A stretch of DNA of 64,000 bases, from NCBI GenBank assembly GCA_023374025.1, contig SIJG01000162.1, positions 150,990 to 214,989 on the forward strand. Direction: 5' to 3'. This DNA comes from Heterodera schachtii (taxonomy: Eukaryota; Nematoda; Chromadorea; Rhabditida; Heteroderidae). The position numbers were made by a program, and so were the translations under genes. This document shows, one piece after another, positions 22,147 to 34,946 of this stretch. Numbering within the stretch: position 1 is the first letter of the stretch; the number at the start of each line of letters is the position of its first letter. The notes under the pieces were generated by a model. That model did not search any database, was not told the origin of the DNA, and was given only the letters and a program-made list of their open reading frames with translations.

Positions 22147-22935
22147 CAGGGGTGCGATCGAAAATTTTTTAAAATCAGAACATCAGGCTCAAAAAAAATA
22201 AAATTTTGGGGTCAAAAACCAGAACATTTTGCAAAATTGCTTCAAATCAATTATTTTTGCATTTTTTAAATCAAAAATATATTAAAAATTATTATTTTTC
22301 GCCTCCGATTATCATCTTTAAAAACTTTGGTGAGGAAATTAGCAAATCGAAAATTTCAGTGCACTCGGGATGAAAAAATCAGACTTTTAAGAATTTTTTT
22401 GCGGCGCATTTTTCCAAAACTTATGGGAAAAGGGCGAGGGGAGAGGGTCCGGCGGTGCCGATGGTGCCGCCGGAAAATTTTTGTTTAGTTATTTCATTCT
22501 GGTTTGTTAACAGATTTTCACCAAAAAAGGCCAATTTTTGCAAAAAAGCCAAGCGACGACTTTTCCTTGCGTTTAAAAACGCTTTTTGCCGCAGATTTTT
22601 TCAAAAAATTTTGGCGGATGGACAGGGGAGGGGAGGAGCGTCCGGAGGTGCCGATAGGTGCCGCCGGGAAAAATTTTGCGATTTTTAATGCGATTTGTTA
22701 ACAGGTTTTTGTCAAAAAATGACAATTTTGCCACAAATCTTATATTTTCTTGACAAAACATGTACATTATGCCACAAAAGTTCAAAAATATGAGTTTATC
22801 TAAGAAATCAGAACAAATTTTGGTCGCTACCCCAAAATCAGAACATTTCTGACAAATCAGAACATTTTTATTTTATCAGATTTGGACCCTCCAAATCAGA
22901 ACATTTCTGATAAATCAGAACAGATCGCACCCCTG
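22147..22935. mobile_element. hAT-like element just upstream of gene B (789 bp)
   Basis: CAGGGGTGCGATC at the left, GATCGCACCCCTG at the right, perfect target repeats CCATAATG (22139-22146, 22936-22943). The empty site is seen before gene D near 43005. AAATCAGAACATTT words fill the subterminal regions; two GC-palindrome units lie at about 22450 and 22645. It ends about 21 bp before the putative spliced-leader acceptor. Confidence 0.93.
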
Positions 22936-22972
22936 CCATAATGCCAAAATTTTCAGATAAATTTGATTTCAA

Positions 22973-25900
22973 ATGACCAATTTAGTGAAATTGGTACGAA
23001 ATTCATATACATATAACTTCGGATTTGTGCATAATCAATTAAACTTTTCTTTAAGGTCGGCTTCTTTACCCTGGTTCTTTTATGGCCAAAAGCATTAGCA
23101 AACAGTCGGTCTAAGCTCACAAGTTCACCTTTCCTAATTTTTTATTTTAAGTAACAACGGAAGTGAAGGAACTGATGGACCAGTTTTTGTCACTAAAAGC
23201 TGATACAAATGACATCCTCACAAAATTGAGAAATGTGAGAGATAACGCCCACCATTTCATGTGGGTCACACATCCAGTGGGTGCATTAATCGCAGCAGGG
23301 GCTGGAACGCATTTCAAGTAAAAAACGTTTGAAATTTTTTTAAATTTAAATAGCCTCTTTTTCACTTTTACTTTAATTATTATTTGTTCAAATTTTAGGC
23401 CAAAAGCTGAAGAGCAAGAAGCCTTTAAAGTATGGCATAATTTTGTAAAAGTCGAGTTTGAAAACCTCAGAGATGAGATACAAGAATTAAAATCAGGAAT
23501 TAAATATTATTTAATTCAAGATGAATATATAAAGGTTTGAAAAATCAATAAATTTTGTTGGTTCATAAAGAAAATTACAATTATTAAATTTAAATATTTA
23601 ATAAAGTAATTCTGGTATTCATTTGTTTTTCAGGCTGTGACAAGGCCATTGGATGTTTTCGAGAAACTTTATAGAAATATAACGAATCCAGACAAAAAGC
23701 GTTCCGAATATTTAGAAGAATTTAGTACCCAATGTATAGGAAATTTAAATTATATATCACCGATTGAAGTTTTGAATGTAAGTATTTCAAATTTAGACAA
23801 ATGATGGCAATAAAAGAAGTCATAAAAATAGTCCCAAGGTGCGTAAATGCAAAAAAAAAGAAAAGAAGGTTTTAATGACATTCCGTACATCGGGACCATT
23901 TTTCATGCTGTTTACAAGTCATAAAAGATTATTAGATCATTTTTGGGCATACTTTACGAGCTTACATACTTGGTATTTTAAGAGAAAAAATATATTTCAG
24001 GAAATGAAGAGAGTCCTAGCGACCGGTTGCGCTTTGCAATCACAGGAACAGACGGAGGGATATGCCGAAGTTCTTGAGATTTTTCAGAAAATTGAACAGC
24101 GCCATTTTCAAAATAACAAAACCATTCCTACGGAGGAATACGAATATATAAAAAGCTGTACAATTATTAAAAATGTTAATATTAAATTTTTTTATAATTG
24201 ATTTAAGCACTCTTGGCCAAACCAATGGGTCAACACCTGCAAAATGAACTAAACAAAAGTATTTATTTCACCAATAAAACATTTAAAACTTTGTAAACTA
24301 AATTTAAACGTAAAATAAGATACTATTTTATGCTTAAATAATGCACATATATACTTTGTTTTTAAGACTTTTAAAATATTTTCCTGCTTTAGTCCTACAG
24401 ACTGCAAGCAGTACAGATGTCGGACAAGCATTGACCAAACTGCATTCGGATTTGCATGGCGTGCAAAAGTATGTAATTGTTTTAACAATAAATGTATGTA
24501 TAATGTATTATTCAATGCTTTTCTGTCATCTGTACATGTGTAAATTTATGCCTTCAGCGGTTGTTGGTTAGAAACCTTAGCTGATGGAAACGAATGGAAA
24601 CGAGAGCCGCTTCTTCGTTTCGCTGATATAATGCGTCTGGATTTAATAAAAGCCGTGCGTTTTATGTTTATCCCATTTTATAAAAAGTTAATAATAGCTT
24701 TTCATGAATTCGGCTTTTTGCAATATATTAAGCAAATATCGTTAATTATTTTTAAGATTTTTAATTTATTTTCTGGTTTAATGAAGAAATTGATGTTAAG
24801 TTTTTGCTCTCAGCACATTGTGTCGAAATTATGTACGATGACGATAAATCTCAAATCGATCTGCTTAAATGGATAAAAGAAATAATAAAAGAAATTGCTC
24901 TAAATATGGTTGAATGGATAGAAAAAAAGCTGGTAAGTTTTGTGGCACTCGATTTCATAACTAAATAAAGAAAAAATTTTGCCGGCGCCTAGCGACGCTG
25001 GCGTCTCGCCAAATCTTTCTCAAAATCTTTTTTGACCATGTATGTATAATAATAATTAATCATCATATTATTCTTTGTTACAAAAGGATAACTAAGACTA
25101 GAGACCAGCTAAAGCGGGAATCCCGCGGGAAAAGCCGGGAATCCCGTTCCCTTCTTTTTTACCCGGTTGGTATTTTTACAAGAACGGGAAAAAGCCAGAA
25201 TTGTTCCCGTTTCCCGTCAATTTTTCTCAAAAAACGGTAATAAAAATTCACTGGTAAGAATAAAGTATGGGCAATTTTGGAAATTAACAAACTTTTTAGC
25301 AACTATTTCGGCAGTCTTTTAGCAACTAATTAGGTACCTTTTTTGCGATTTTTAGCATCTAAAAATCCTGTCCCTGGAAATACTTAAAGTAAAAATTTTC
25401 AAAAAAAATTTCCCGTTTCCGGGCGGGTTTCCGTTATTATTGACGGGATTTTTGCGGGAATGTTAAAAAGCCGGGAATACCGTCCCGGTTTCCCGTCCCG
25501 CTCTTTATCTATTCCCGTTCCCGGAAATTTTTTTACAAGAGTAATAAGAATAAATATTTTTTTAATTTAAATATATGCAAAAATTTTTCAATTCGTTACG
25601 GTTAATCCCTGTCTAGTTCCCGAATAATTTTTAAAGAAATTGATGACAAAATCAAACCATTTATCGAAATTCAAAAAATATTTGACAAGTTATGATTTAG
25701 GTTTTGTAAGAATTGGACCTTCTAAATCAGGATAAAATGATAGACCAAATAGATCCGGTCTCTTTTATAAATCTAATTCAGAAAATCACTTGGCCAACAA
25801 TTTCAATTAGTCATGCAGAAACAGCAATTGGCAATTGGCCTATTGTTGAGAATGAATCAGAATATAATATTGTAGCGCAGAGGATAAAGAAAGATCTTGA

Positions 25901-28343
25901 TCAAATAGGCGAGAAAATGTAAGTAAAACGGACCTGACGAGAATTCGTAAGAAAATCATGTAATTTTTTTTCAAAAAATGAACAACCCCCCCCCCTATCA
26001 TGTTCAATTTTTAGATCCATTTCTATAAATATTACTTTCATCATTGTTAGAAATTGAGTCCGTGGTTTGAAAGGGAGCAAGGAGGTGATATAATAGTGAT
26101 CAGCGAACCAGTAGAAACTAAAATAATGAAGGTACTTTTTTAGTTTTTCGGTTATTTTTATAACTAGGGCTGGGAATTTAAGTCAAATGACTCTTTTTGC
26201 TACTCTAAATGGCCTTAAAATGATTTAAAATAACTTTGTTAGAAGCTTCTAACATGTATTTTTGTGACTTTTTTTTTACTTTATTGACTTATTAAGTGCC
26301 TAAAACACGATCAAATGTTATTCTAAAATATTAAAAATGGATTTTTTTAACTTTCGCCTAATTTTGAGGATTTTTTTTACATTTTAATGTGCTTTTTCAG
26401 GACTTTTTTGTGACTTTTTGGCGATTTTTTATGACTTATTAGTCGACTTTTTGAAGCTTTGAAATGTGAATCGTGACCGAGAAATGACTCCGTCAAATTC
26501 ATGGTAACCGTCACAATGACCCTGAATGTTTATTTTTAAAAGTACACGTTAATTTTTAAAATCAATTATTCGAACAGAAAAGGCCGAGAACAGAGTTAGA
26601 ATTACTAATTTTTCAAAAATTATTAGACCCAGGGTTTTGCTGCAGCACCTGCTGAATTTTGCTAACTTGGACGTGCTAATAATCATGAAAAACGCATTTC
26701 GAGCTGGGTTTGAGGCTTCCTAGGTCCAACTTATTTATCTCTGATTTTTGCTTTAATTGGTATTTTCATGCTTAATGCTGAGCATGTGATTTTTGTGCTG
26801 AATTTCGCATTTTAGTGCTTATTTTTAGTGATAAAATTTAAGAATTTAGAAACGGAAAAGGGAAAAAACTAAGTAGAAAATAAATAATTCATATGGACGA
26901 CACCCAACTCGTTTTCGGCCAAATCGTTTTTGCCTCGACTCGTTTTTTGTATAAATAATTATGTAGGAGACAGACAGCGTGAAGTCAGACAGTTCATATA
27001 CATATAACAAGCAAAAACGAGTAGGCCGAAAACGAGTTGGGTTTTTCCATTCATATATATATAAATAAGAATTTTATAATAATAAATAAACACTTTTAAT
27101 AAATTGCTCTGTAATTAATTTTGGCGGCGCCGGCTATAATTTCTTAGCCAAACTTTATTTTTGCGCAGAACACATAGGTGCAACCTTTTTTTATATTTAT
27201 ACGCAATTATTATCTTCTAAAAATAGTTAAAATTGGTTTTTTGATTCAAATTTTTTATTTTTTTCTTGGCTAGCGGGTTTATCCATTTTTAAAATTGTTT
27301 GCACCTGTCTAATACAGACCAATGAAAAATCAGTAAATTCTAACTCTGTTGTCGGCCTTTTCTGATCGAATAATTGATTTTAAAAAGTAACTTGTACTTT
27401 TAAAAATTCAAATATTCACGGTCACAATGACGGTTAATTTAACGTAAGAGGGAAAAATGGCATGAAGTATAATCGATAATTAAAAAAGTACCTTCATTAT
27501 TTTATTACCAAATTTTTCATGTTTTTATGTCCAATTTTAAACTGGGCTATATGGGCTTATTTTGCTTGAATATTGAACGTTAATTTTCCAAGTGCATAAT
27601 TTCGTTTTCTTTTTGTAATTTCAAAGATTTTTTCACACGGTCATCGTTTTCCCTAATTGGACCGACGAACGACAGAAGGCGGTCATTTGTGATGATTATT
27701 ACTGCTTCAAGTTAATCAAAAACCATATCAATGTGATCGTTATTCGATGCGAACACGACCATTATGAAGAGGCGGTTGCAGCTGAGAACTGGTTTAACCA
27801 GACAGTTGAAGAACAAATGGAACGCATGATAAAGTTATTTTATTTTAATTTTTTTATGTCTTTGGTAGATTTTTAAATGGTTTTAACGGTTCTTTCTCAT
27901 AAATATACTCAAAGTACGGTAATAACGTTACTTAACTTATCTGAATATATGGGATAACAAAAATACCAAATAAACTAGAAAAGTTCAAATATGCTGGGGC
28001 AAAAATTAATTTTGTGATTCTGAACAGTATGAATAAAAAAATTTCTGTTAAGGGAATGGCTGAAAACCAAAAAAGATGAGCCGCTCACTACACTCGCGAA
28101 GCAAATGCACCCACATTTATATTATCGTAGCATGGTCTTGCTACGAAATAGGGCCATTCCTCAAATCGGAACCACAATTACTTTGGGTGAAACTAAAATT
28201 TTATTTAATTTTTTAATATTTTATTTTTGAAAGGTGTTACTCCGACCGAAATCAGTTCTGCTAGGGCCGAACGGAGTTTCAATAAAATGATAATCACAGG
28301 AGATAACATAGAAGAAATTTTCCATGTTCACTTGCTCGTGTGA
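22973..28343 (+). CDS. Array gene B: secreted protein, 538 aa, intact
   Basis: Exons: 22973-22993, 23056-23104, 23152-23317, 23399-23534, 23634-23777, 24001-24157, 24208-24258, 24393-24468, 24558-24654, 24801-24932, 25782-25918, 27627-27833, 28053-28186, 28234-28343; the total is divisible by three with no stop. Signal peptide residues 1-22 (MTNLVKL, FFTLVLLWPKALA). The exon 3 hydrophobic segment is VTHPVGALIAAGAG; the exon 4 helix is charged. The C-terminal half is FHTVIVFPNWTDE..., VIRCEHDHYEEAV, ending FHVHLLV. Second subtype (with D): exon 12 is 207 nt against 225 in A/C/E/F and has an extra CDDYYC. Exon 3 is 1 nt shorter than in D, but the exon 4 acceptor is 1 nt earlier, so the frame is kept. 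AATAAA at 28377-28382. Product not recognised. Confidence 0.82.
25100..25540. mobile_element. GGGAATCCCG-word element in intron 10 of gene B
   Basis: Both ends are dense in GGGAATCCCG/CCCGTTTCCCG words in inverted arrangement (AGCTAAAGCGGGAATCCCG on the left, CCCGTCCCGCTCTTTATCT on the right). The matching element lies in intron 10 of gene D (about 45115-45775), so the insertion predates the B/D duplication. Target duplication not resolved. Confidence 0.55.
26129..27494. mobile_element. Foldback element in intron 11 of gene B
   Basis: Long inverted repeats: AAGGTACTTTTTTAG at the left against CTAATTAAAAAAGTACCTT-like sequence at the right, and an inner arm about 26455-26620 against 27310-27450 (GTGACCGAGAAATGACTCC, GAACAGAAAAGGCCGAGAAC). 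The orthologous, shorter form is in gene D (46262-47105). A small nested element sits at 26895-27048. Confidence 0.7.
26895..27048. mobile_element. Nested Mutator-like mini element (154 bp)
   Basis: Ends CCCAACTCGTTTTCGGCC and its complement, outermost bases GGA...TCC, flanked by perfect 8-bp repeats ATTCATAT (26887-26894, 27049-27056). The word ACTCGTTTT recurs within each arm. Not present in the gene D foldback, so it is a later insertion. Confidence 0.8.
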
Positions 28344-28446
28344 GTTATGCGACAAAGCAGAAGTCACCGCTGAGCAAATAAATGTCTTCTGTCTATCATT
28401 TTCTTGTTCACCTAAAAGTTGGTCAACTAAATCTGTCTATCTTCCT

Positions 28447-28451
<5 letters not shown>

Positions 28452-28489
<38 letters not shown>
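28452..28489 (+). repeat. (TA)n microsatellite
   Basis: About 19 consecutive TA dinucleotides shortly after gene B. At the matching place after gene D only a short ATATATAT remains. Confidence 0.9.
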
Positions 28490-28492
<3 letters not shown>

Positions 28493-28619
28493 ATAGAATC
28501 AGTTTTATTTTTGTAAATTTAAATAAAAATTTATTTGAAAGTTTAATTTTAAAATCAAAAATTGAGGATTGGCAAATTGAAAAAATATCTAAAATTTATC
28601 CACTTCGACAAACGAAAAT

Positions 28620-29893
28620 CAAATATATACAGGAGGAGGAGAGGAGGGTGGAAGGGGACCTGTGAGAGCTGCTTTTGATGAAAGTTTTTCATTTTTAATG
28701 ATGTTCCCAGCCATTTTACAATATTTTTGAAAAACGGAGACCAAAATGGAAAAAAATAGTAATTTTTGGCGAAAAACGGCGAAAATTTTGTAAAATACCC
28801 CTCCAATTCGGGATTTCAAAAAACGAAAAATAAAAAATACACCCCTAAAAATCGACTTAACAAAAATACACCCCTAAAAATCGAATTTTTGACTTCAGCC
28901 CTCCCCTCCGCCCAAAGCCGTCCGTGGGTCTGGCTGGCTACACCCTTGGTTCTCGGAGAAATTTTAGCGCAATTTTTTAAAGACTAATTAGCTTTGCCTT
29001 GAAACCCATCAAATAACTCTTACTGATTATAAGTGTAAGTTATTATCAATGATTACACGCTCTCACCATAGCATGTAATAGTGTAATTACAACAATTCGA
29101 TTAAATAATTAATAAAAAGCAAAATGTGCGCTTCGATTTGCTGAGGTGTTGTTTCATTTCAACCCATCGAAATGATAATGACCAGCAGCAGGGTTCCCAG
29201 ATCAAAATTTTCAAAAGCCTCATTTGGCAGGCAAAAAAGCCTCATTTTTATAAAATTTATTCAAAACATGCTTAAAATTTTCAAATGATATATTTTTGGT
29301 TTGTCCAACAAAAATGGTTAAAACATAATGCCATCTTATTAAAATTAATCAAAATTTAAAAAATCTGACGAATTTCCCCAAAAACCTCAAAAAGCCTCAA
29401 AATTTCTCAAAAAACCACAAAAAGCCTCAAAGCCTCTCATTTTGAAAATTTAGCCTCATTGACCTATCAAAAAACTACAAAATGAGGCTAAAGCCTCAGA
29501 TCTGGGAACCCTGATAATAAGCATTTATTCATTCATTGTTGCTGCTGCTTATGGTAAAAAGGATGCGAAAAGTGTCCCATTAGCAGAATAAAAATGTGTG
29601 TGTGAAAGGGGGTGGAGGTTCGAACCCGCTCCATGACACCATTGTTTTTGATTTATTTTCTTCCAGAAAAGGCTATTTTTTAACAATATTTTGGTAGATA
29701 TCTGTCAACTAAATTCGGATAATTGGACAATCTAGGTATCATTCAAAAACACCATGAAGAGGCAAAGAATTTTATAATTAAATGCTAATTGTAAGCATTT
29801 TGAAGTACCAAAAAAAGTTATCGGCTTCCGAATATTTATTTATTCGTTGAATAACTTTTAGGAATCCCTTAATTTGCTCTTAAAGATTTTCGA
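28620..29893. repeat. Diverged partial copy of the 6.5-7.5 kb block, after gene B
   Basis: Shares with 6555-7545 the segments GGGGACCTGTG-GAGCTG-TTTTGATGA, the TAAGTGTAAGTTAT stretch, AAAATGTGTGTG-AAAGGGGGTGGAGG and CCCTTAATTTGCTCTTAAAG. The homology stops at about 29890 and, after a filler of about 15 bp, the full second copy of the 4.3-kb duplication starts at 29904. A related but shorter block follows gene D (48440-49137). Confidence 0.8.
29189..29513. mobile_element. hAT-like element with AGCCTCATTTTG words (325 bp)
   Basis: CAGGGTTCCCAGATC at the left and GATCTGGGAACCCTG at the right. Flanks ATAATGAC and ATAATAAG agree at 6 of 8, with the left terminal CAG apparently triplicated (CAGCAGCAGGG). 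The words match the element at 8882-9477 although the termini differ. The 7150-7190 region is the empty site. Confidence 0.8.
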
Positions 29894-29903
29894 AAATACG
29901 CGG

Positions 29904-32900
29904 AATTATTTGTTTCATTTTAATTGGTACGTCAAATAAATGAATGAATGAATCATCAAATCACACTGGAGGACAAAAAAGCACTCTTTTGTCAACATAC
30001 AATAATAAGATTGGGCAGTTTAGTTGTTGTTGTTTTTTAAAGAAAATTTTGAAATAAAACAGGTTATGGTTAAAGAGATGAAATTCAATTAATTCCGAAA
30101 TAAACTAAAAAATTTATTTTAAAATTAACGCGAATTAGAGATTGGACTCAAGTTGCGGACCATAAGAGATGAATGAAAAAAAGTATGTAAAATGATGACG
30201 ATAAAATAAATTAATTTTGTCCCTTAATCATAGGGCTTAAAAATTTCCAATATAAAATCTCCACTGAGCTTACCAATCTGAAAATATACGAAAATATTTT
30301 CAAATATTTTGAAAATTCCCAAAAAAAAAATTCGTTTGTTTTGAGTGATTGGTAAATTCCTTTACTTGATTTCTCAGATTTTTTTTTTATCATAAAATAC
30401 TTTATTATTAGCAAATTAATAAATTTCTCAAAAAAATCGTAATTTTTACCCATATCTAGAAAGGTTGATTTTTTAGTATTTTAGAGTCAAAATCTAAATC
30501 AAAAACTCAAGCCCCCTTTGTTGAATTTTTTAAATTAAAAAAATTCAATAAAAAATTTAATAAAAATATAATTTACTCATACATATTACATATTCCATTA
30601 GGGGGAATGGAATGAAAATGAACTTATGCATCACCATCACCATCACCATCATCAGCAGCAGTAGTAGTGAAGAATGCGGGCGGGGGGAGTTAAGTGGGGT
30701 TTTGTGGTGGTATAGCAAATGGAATTTTGGGGGGGGGGGGGGGCGGGGGAATGGAATTGATCATCACGGGAGAATGTTTGGGGATTTAATGGAGTGGGGG
30801 GCCGGAAATCGCCCAAATCGGCGCTCGCTAAAACGGGACTGATAATGTGATTGATCGGGACTGATATACATGTAAATCAATTTGGGAGTTGAGCATTTTC
30901 ATAAAATTGATGCCCGATTAAGTCGGCGGATTGGCAAATTGGAAAATACAATTAAATCATCCTCTACGATATCAAATTGTAATTTCGTATCATCATTTAG
31001 AAACCAATGTCAAATTCGTGATCAGAAAGAAACCTTGAAAACCTCTCTATAAACTTATTTTTACAAATTTTAAAATCTCAAAAAATTTTTGAAAAAGAGG
31101 GTATTTTGGTTTTTTTTCAATAAAATCTCGCCGCCAATCAAAAAGCACATAATGTACTTATAATCACGTCTTAGAAAATATTTTTTATTATTTAATTATG
31201 CAATGGCGCTGAATTGGGTCGGCGCTGAGTCGATCCCTCCCCCTGCATAAAATAAAAAATTCTCATTTAATTATGCATGGCGCTGAATTTGGCGGGCGCT
31301 GAGTCGACCCCTCCCCCACCCCCCGCTTCCTAACCCTTTAGGGGTGCGTCGGAGCGTTTTCGTCGAAATGCAATTTATGACGACGACGCCGCGAGTGAGG
31401 CGCGAGAGCGACCAATTAAATTATTCATTTCTCGTCGAGAATGGACTCCTCCTCCACCCACCCACTCATTTTGTCAGCCCAACAAAAAATTCCCAAGCAC
31501 ATACACACACATAACATTATGGACATTATGTGACCAAATTTGGGGAATTGTGAATTTTATGTTTGAGAAATGACGCATTAAATGCGGGAAAATTAATGAC
31601 AATTTGGTCATTTTCTTTTTTTGATTAATTGATTAGGCAATTAGTGGGCAAAATCGAATTTGAACCTTTGAAACTTTGAGGCGCCCGCCTCCTTCAATTA
31701 GTCAGTCATTTGTATGTATGTGGTAAAAAATTTATTATTTTTTTCAATATACAAAAAATTAGTGAAAATGATAAAATCTATTTTTCAATTGATTTTCATT
31801 GAAATTTTTTTTGTTAAATTTTAAAAACATCATTTTAAATTTTAAAATATATTTTAAGATTTTCGTTATTTACACAAATGGAGCTGCTGTCCTAAAAGCT
31901 GAGTTGTCTCAAGTACACGTATGCATAAAGATCGGACCATCGGATCACGATCCACATTATAAGAGAAAAAGTGATCCGCGGACCGGGTCAGGTCATCAGA
32001 AAAAGGAAATAGCATAGGTAATGATGAGAAATACAATTGGAAGAGAAAGGAATATTGATTCATAGACCAAATTCATCTCCCATCTTTTTAGGCATTTGAA
32101 ATTTGATCTGAGGATTTTTCGATCATCGGATCAGTGATCCATGGAACATGAACCGAAGATCCGATCTTGATTTTTATGCATATGGATTTCAATCCGCGGA
32201 TTCCATCGGATCAATGATCCATGGATCATTTGTGGTCCGAGGATCCGACCTTTGATTTTATGCAAACGGGTACAACTGCTGAACTGACTGGTCCAGAAAC
32301 GCATAGGTAAATTCATCCGAATTCGGCAATTTTTTTTTTAAGTTTAAACAAAACTTTTCGAATTCATTAGTGCGGTGGTGGGGGGTGGGGGATGCGCGTA
32401 CGCCCTGCGCAAGCAAACAAACAAATTAGAGAGAGAGCGCGGAGCCCCACAAATTCCACTGACAACAATTCACCATCATCACCACCACCAACGTCCACAT
32501 CGCCATGCACTTGATGGGGTTGGGAGAAATTTTCGGGGGAGAGGGGGGGGGGGGGGGGCGGAGGGCAGCCTCCCTAAAAATGAATCACGTTCAATCGGCG
32601 GCGGGGAAAACGAATTGGTATGGGGGGGGGGAAATTGTGTGGGGAAAACGCTGTAAAAAATGGAAAATTGGGAGAATGGGGCGGGGGGGGGGGAGAAGGG
32701 GCGGTGAAGGACAAATGAATAAACGATGAATGAATAAATGAATGTGATTTAGCATTTTAGTTTGATTTAAAAGGCAACGGAGGAGGAGAGGAGAGCGGGA
32801 GGGGGGGGGGGGGGACCTGTGGGAGCTGATTTTGATGAGTGTTTTTCAATTTTCAAAGATGACGAAACTAAATGCATTGTGAAAAAGTCAAGCGTAAATG

Positions 32901-34250
32901 AATTTTTTTTTATTACTTGCCCAAATTTCCTAAGGAATTTTTTAAAATTTTTCATAGGTTTATGGTGGAAGACAAATTTTTTTTGCTATTCATCCACAAA
33001 TTTCTTAATGAAATTTTTCAATATGTATGTCTGATAAGCGAAAAAAATAGCATTTTCCAGGAAATGGCAATTTTTGCCAATAAATTTGAAGAAGCACAGG
33101 GAAATTAATCGGTTTTTAATCGTTTTTCGGAGAAATTTTAGCTAAATTTGCTAAGGACAATAATTACATCATTACTTTACAATTTCTGCCTAAAGCTGCA
33201 ATTTTTTTTGCCTTGAAACCATCCAATCATTCTCACTGATTATAAGTGTAAGTTATAATCAATGAATTGCACGCTCTCACCACTAATAATAACATGTAAT
33301 AGTAATTACACTAATTAGATTAAATAATTAATTAAAAGCAAAAATGTGCGATTCGATTTGCTGAGGTGTTCGTTCCATTCCAATCCATCGAAAATGATAA
33401 TACATTTCATTCGTTGCTGCCTGCTGCTGCTGGAGGTGATAAAAAGGGCCCGAAAAATGTCCCATTAGCAGAATAAAAATGTGTGTGAAAGGGGGTGGAG
33501 GTTCGAGTCCGCTCCACGACACCAATATTTTTAATTTATTTTCTTTCATAAATTAAAAAGGCTATTTTTGCACAACATTTTTGAAGGTATTTCTCAACCA
33601 AATTGGTCAATTAACAATTGGACAGACAATCTTGGTATCATTCGTAAAACCATGACGAGGCAAAGAATTGTCTAAGTAAATGCTAAGCAATTTGATGTAC
33701 CATAAAAAAAAGAGTTATCGGCTTCCGGATATATTATTCATTAATAAATTTTTAAGAAACCCTTAATTTTCTCTTAAAGATTAAAATTCTGTAATTTCTC
33801 TACCAACAGAGACAAAGAAATAATGCGTCAAAATGAGAGGTGTATATTTTTCTCTGTGCACTCTCCATTTATTTGTTCATCTCTATCGTTTTTTGGGACG
33901 GTGTGTTGTCCAAAATGATAATAACCATTCATTTATTCGACGAAAAGTGTCGCCCATCAGCAGCATAGAAATGTGTGTGTAATAAATGATAATTTGTTTA
34001 ATTTCCATCATCAATTTTTTTGTTTGTTTTTCGTCGCTTTTGCGGCAGCGGCGGGCGGCAAATGCTTTTATGAACAAAGAGGGCGGCCCGCCCGCCCATT
34101 AAAAGGGGGAGCGCTAATCATCGTCCACACTTTGATGTCGCCCAAATGTTAGGGGCGGGTGTCATGATATCGAACGTAAGGGGTCAGCGGATGTCGAACA
34201 AAAGAAACCGACCAGGAAGAGGGGGTCGAAAAAAGGAAAAAAGAGGAAAA
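29904..34250. repeat. 4.3-kb segmental duplication, copy 2 (partner 3740-8010)
   Basis: Near-identical to 3740-8010, now lying upstream of gene C. Starts abruptly at 29904 after the partial block and ends in the purine-rich stretch before the gene C minisatellite. Length differences are concentrated in G runs, CA/CAC microsatellites and short indels, implying a recent event or homogenisation. Confidence 0.9.
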
Positions 34251-34424
34251 AGGAAAAGAACTCAATATTTCTTAAAGAAATTAAAAGTACTTTTTTTAAA
34301 ATTTATTTACGAAGATTTTTTCCTACCATTAAAAAACATTTAAAAAAATTTTCTTTTTTAAAATATAGCCAAAATCTCTCATTTTTAAAATATAATTACT
34401 ACTTCTGTAATTGATTTCAATATT

Positions 34425-34515
34425 ATTTACGCAAATATTTGATTTACGAAAATATATTTGCGCAAAAAATATTCAAATCAATTAATCGAAAGATTTGCGC
34501 AATTAATAGCATCAT
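34425..34515. repeat. Short TTTGCGCAAA minisatellite upstream of gene C
   Basis: About two units (ATATTTGCGCAAAAAATATT, AAATCAATTAATCGAAAG), followed by the shared upstream block including CTGACTTTATCTCTGAGTGG near 34660. Confidence 0.7.
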
Positions 34516-34946
34516 TTTCGTAATTTATTCGCATATAAAATAGTTATTGTGAATCATAAAATGTTAATGTAACTATTCAGTTATTTACATTTTTTTCTTA
34601 ATTTCATTTAATAAAATAATTTGCCAATTTTACGACATTTCGTCAACCCCTAACAAATTACTGACTTTATCTCTGAGTGGTCTAACCATCTTGCATATGT
34701 CAGAATCAAACCCGGACAATAGATCGGAAACGGCCGAGCCCGTGTGCACGGGATTAGACGGTCACGGGCTTTTTCCATAACTTTTTTTATAGGCTAAATT
34801 TTGAAATTTGTAAAATTTTTTTGTATAATTTCATAAATTTTATATGTGTTAAAATTGTATCGTGTGATTTTATTCTGTATATGTTTAGTCGGGGTGGCAA
34901 ATTGCAATAATACACAAATTTTCAGATAAATTTGAACACATCCCAA

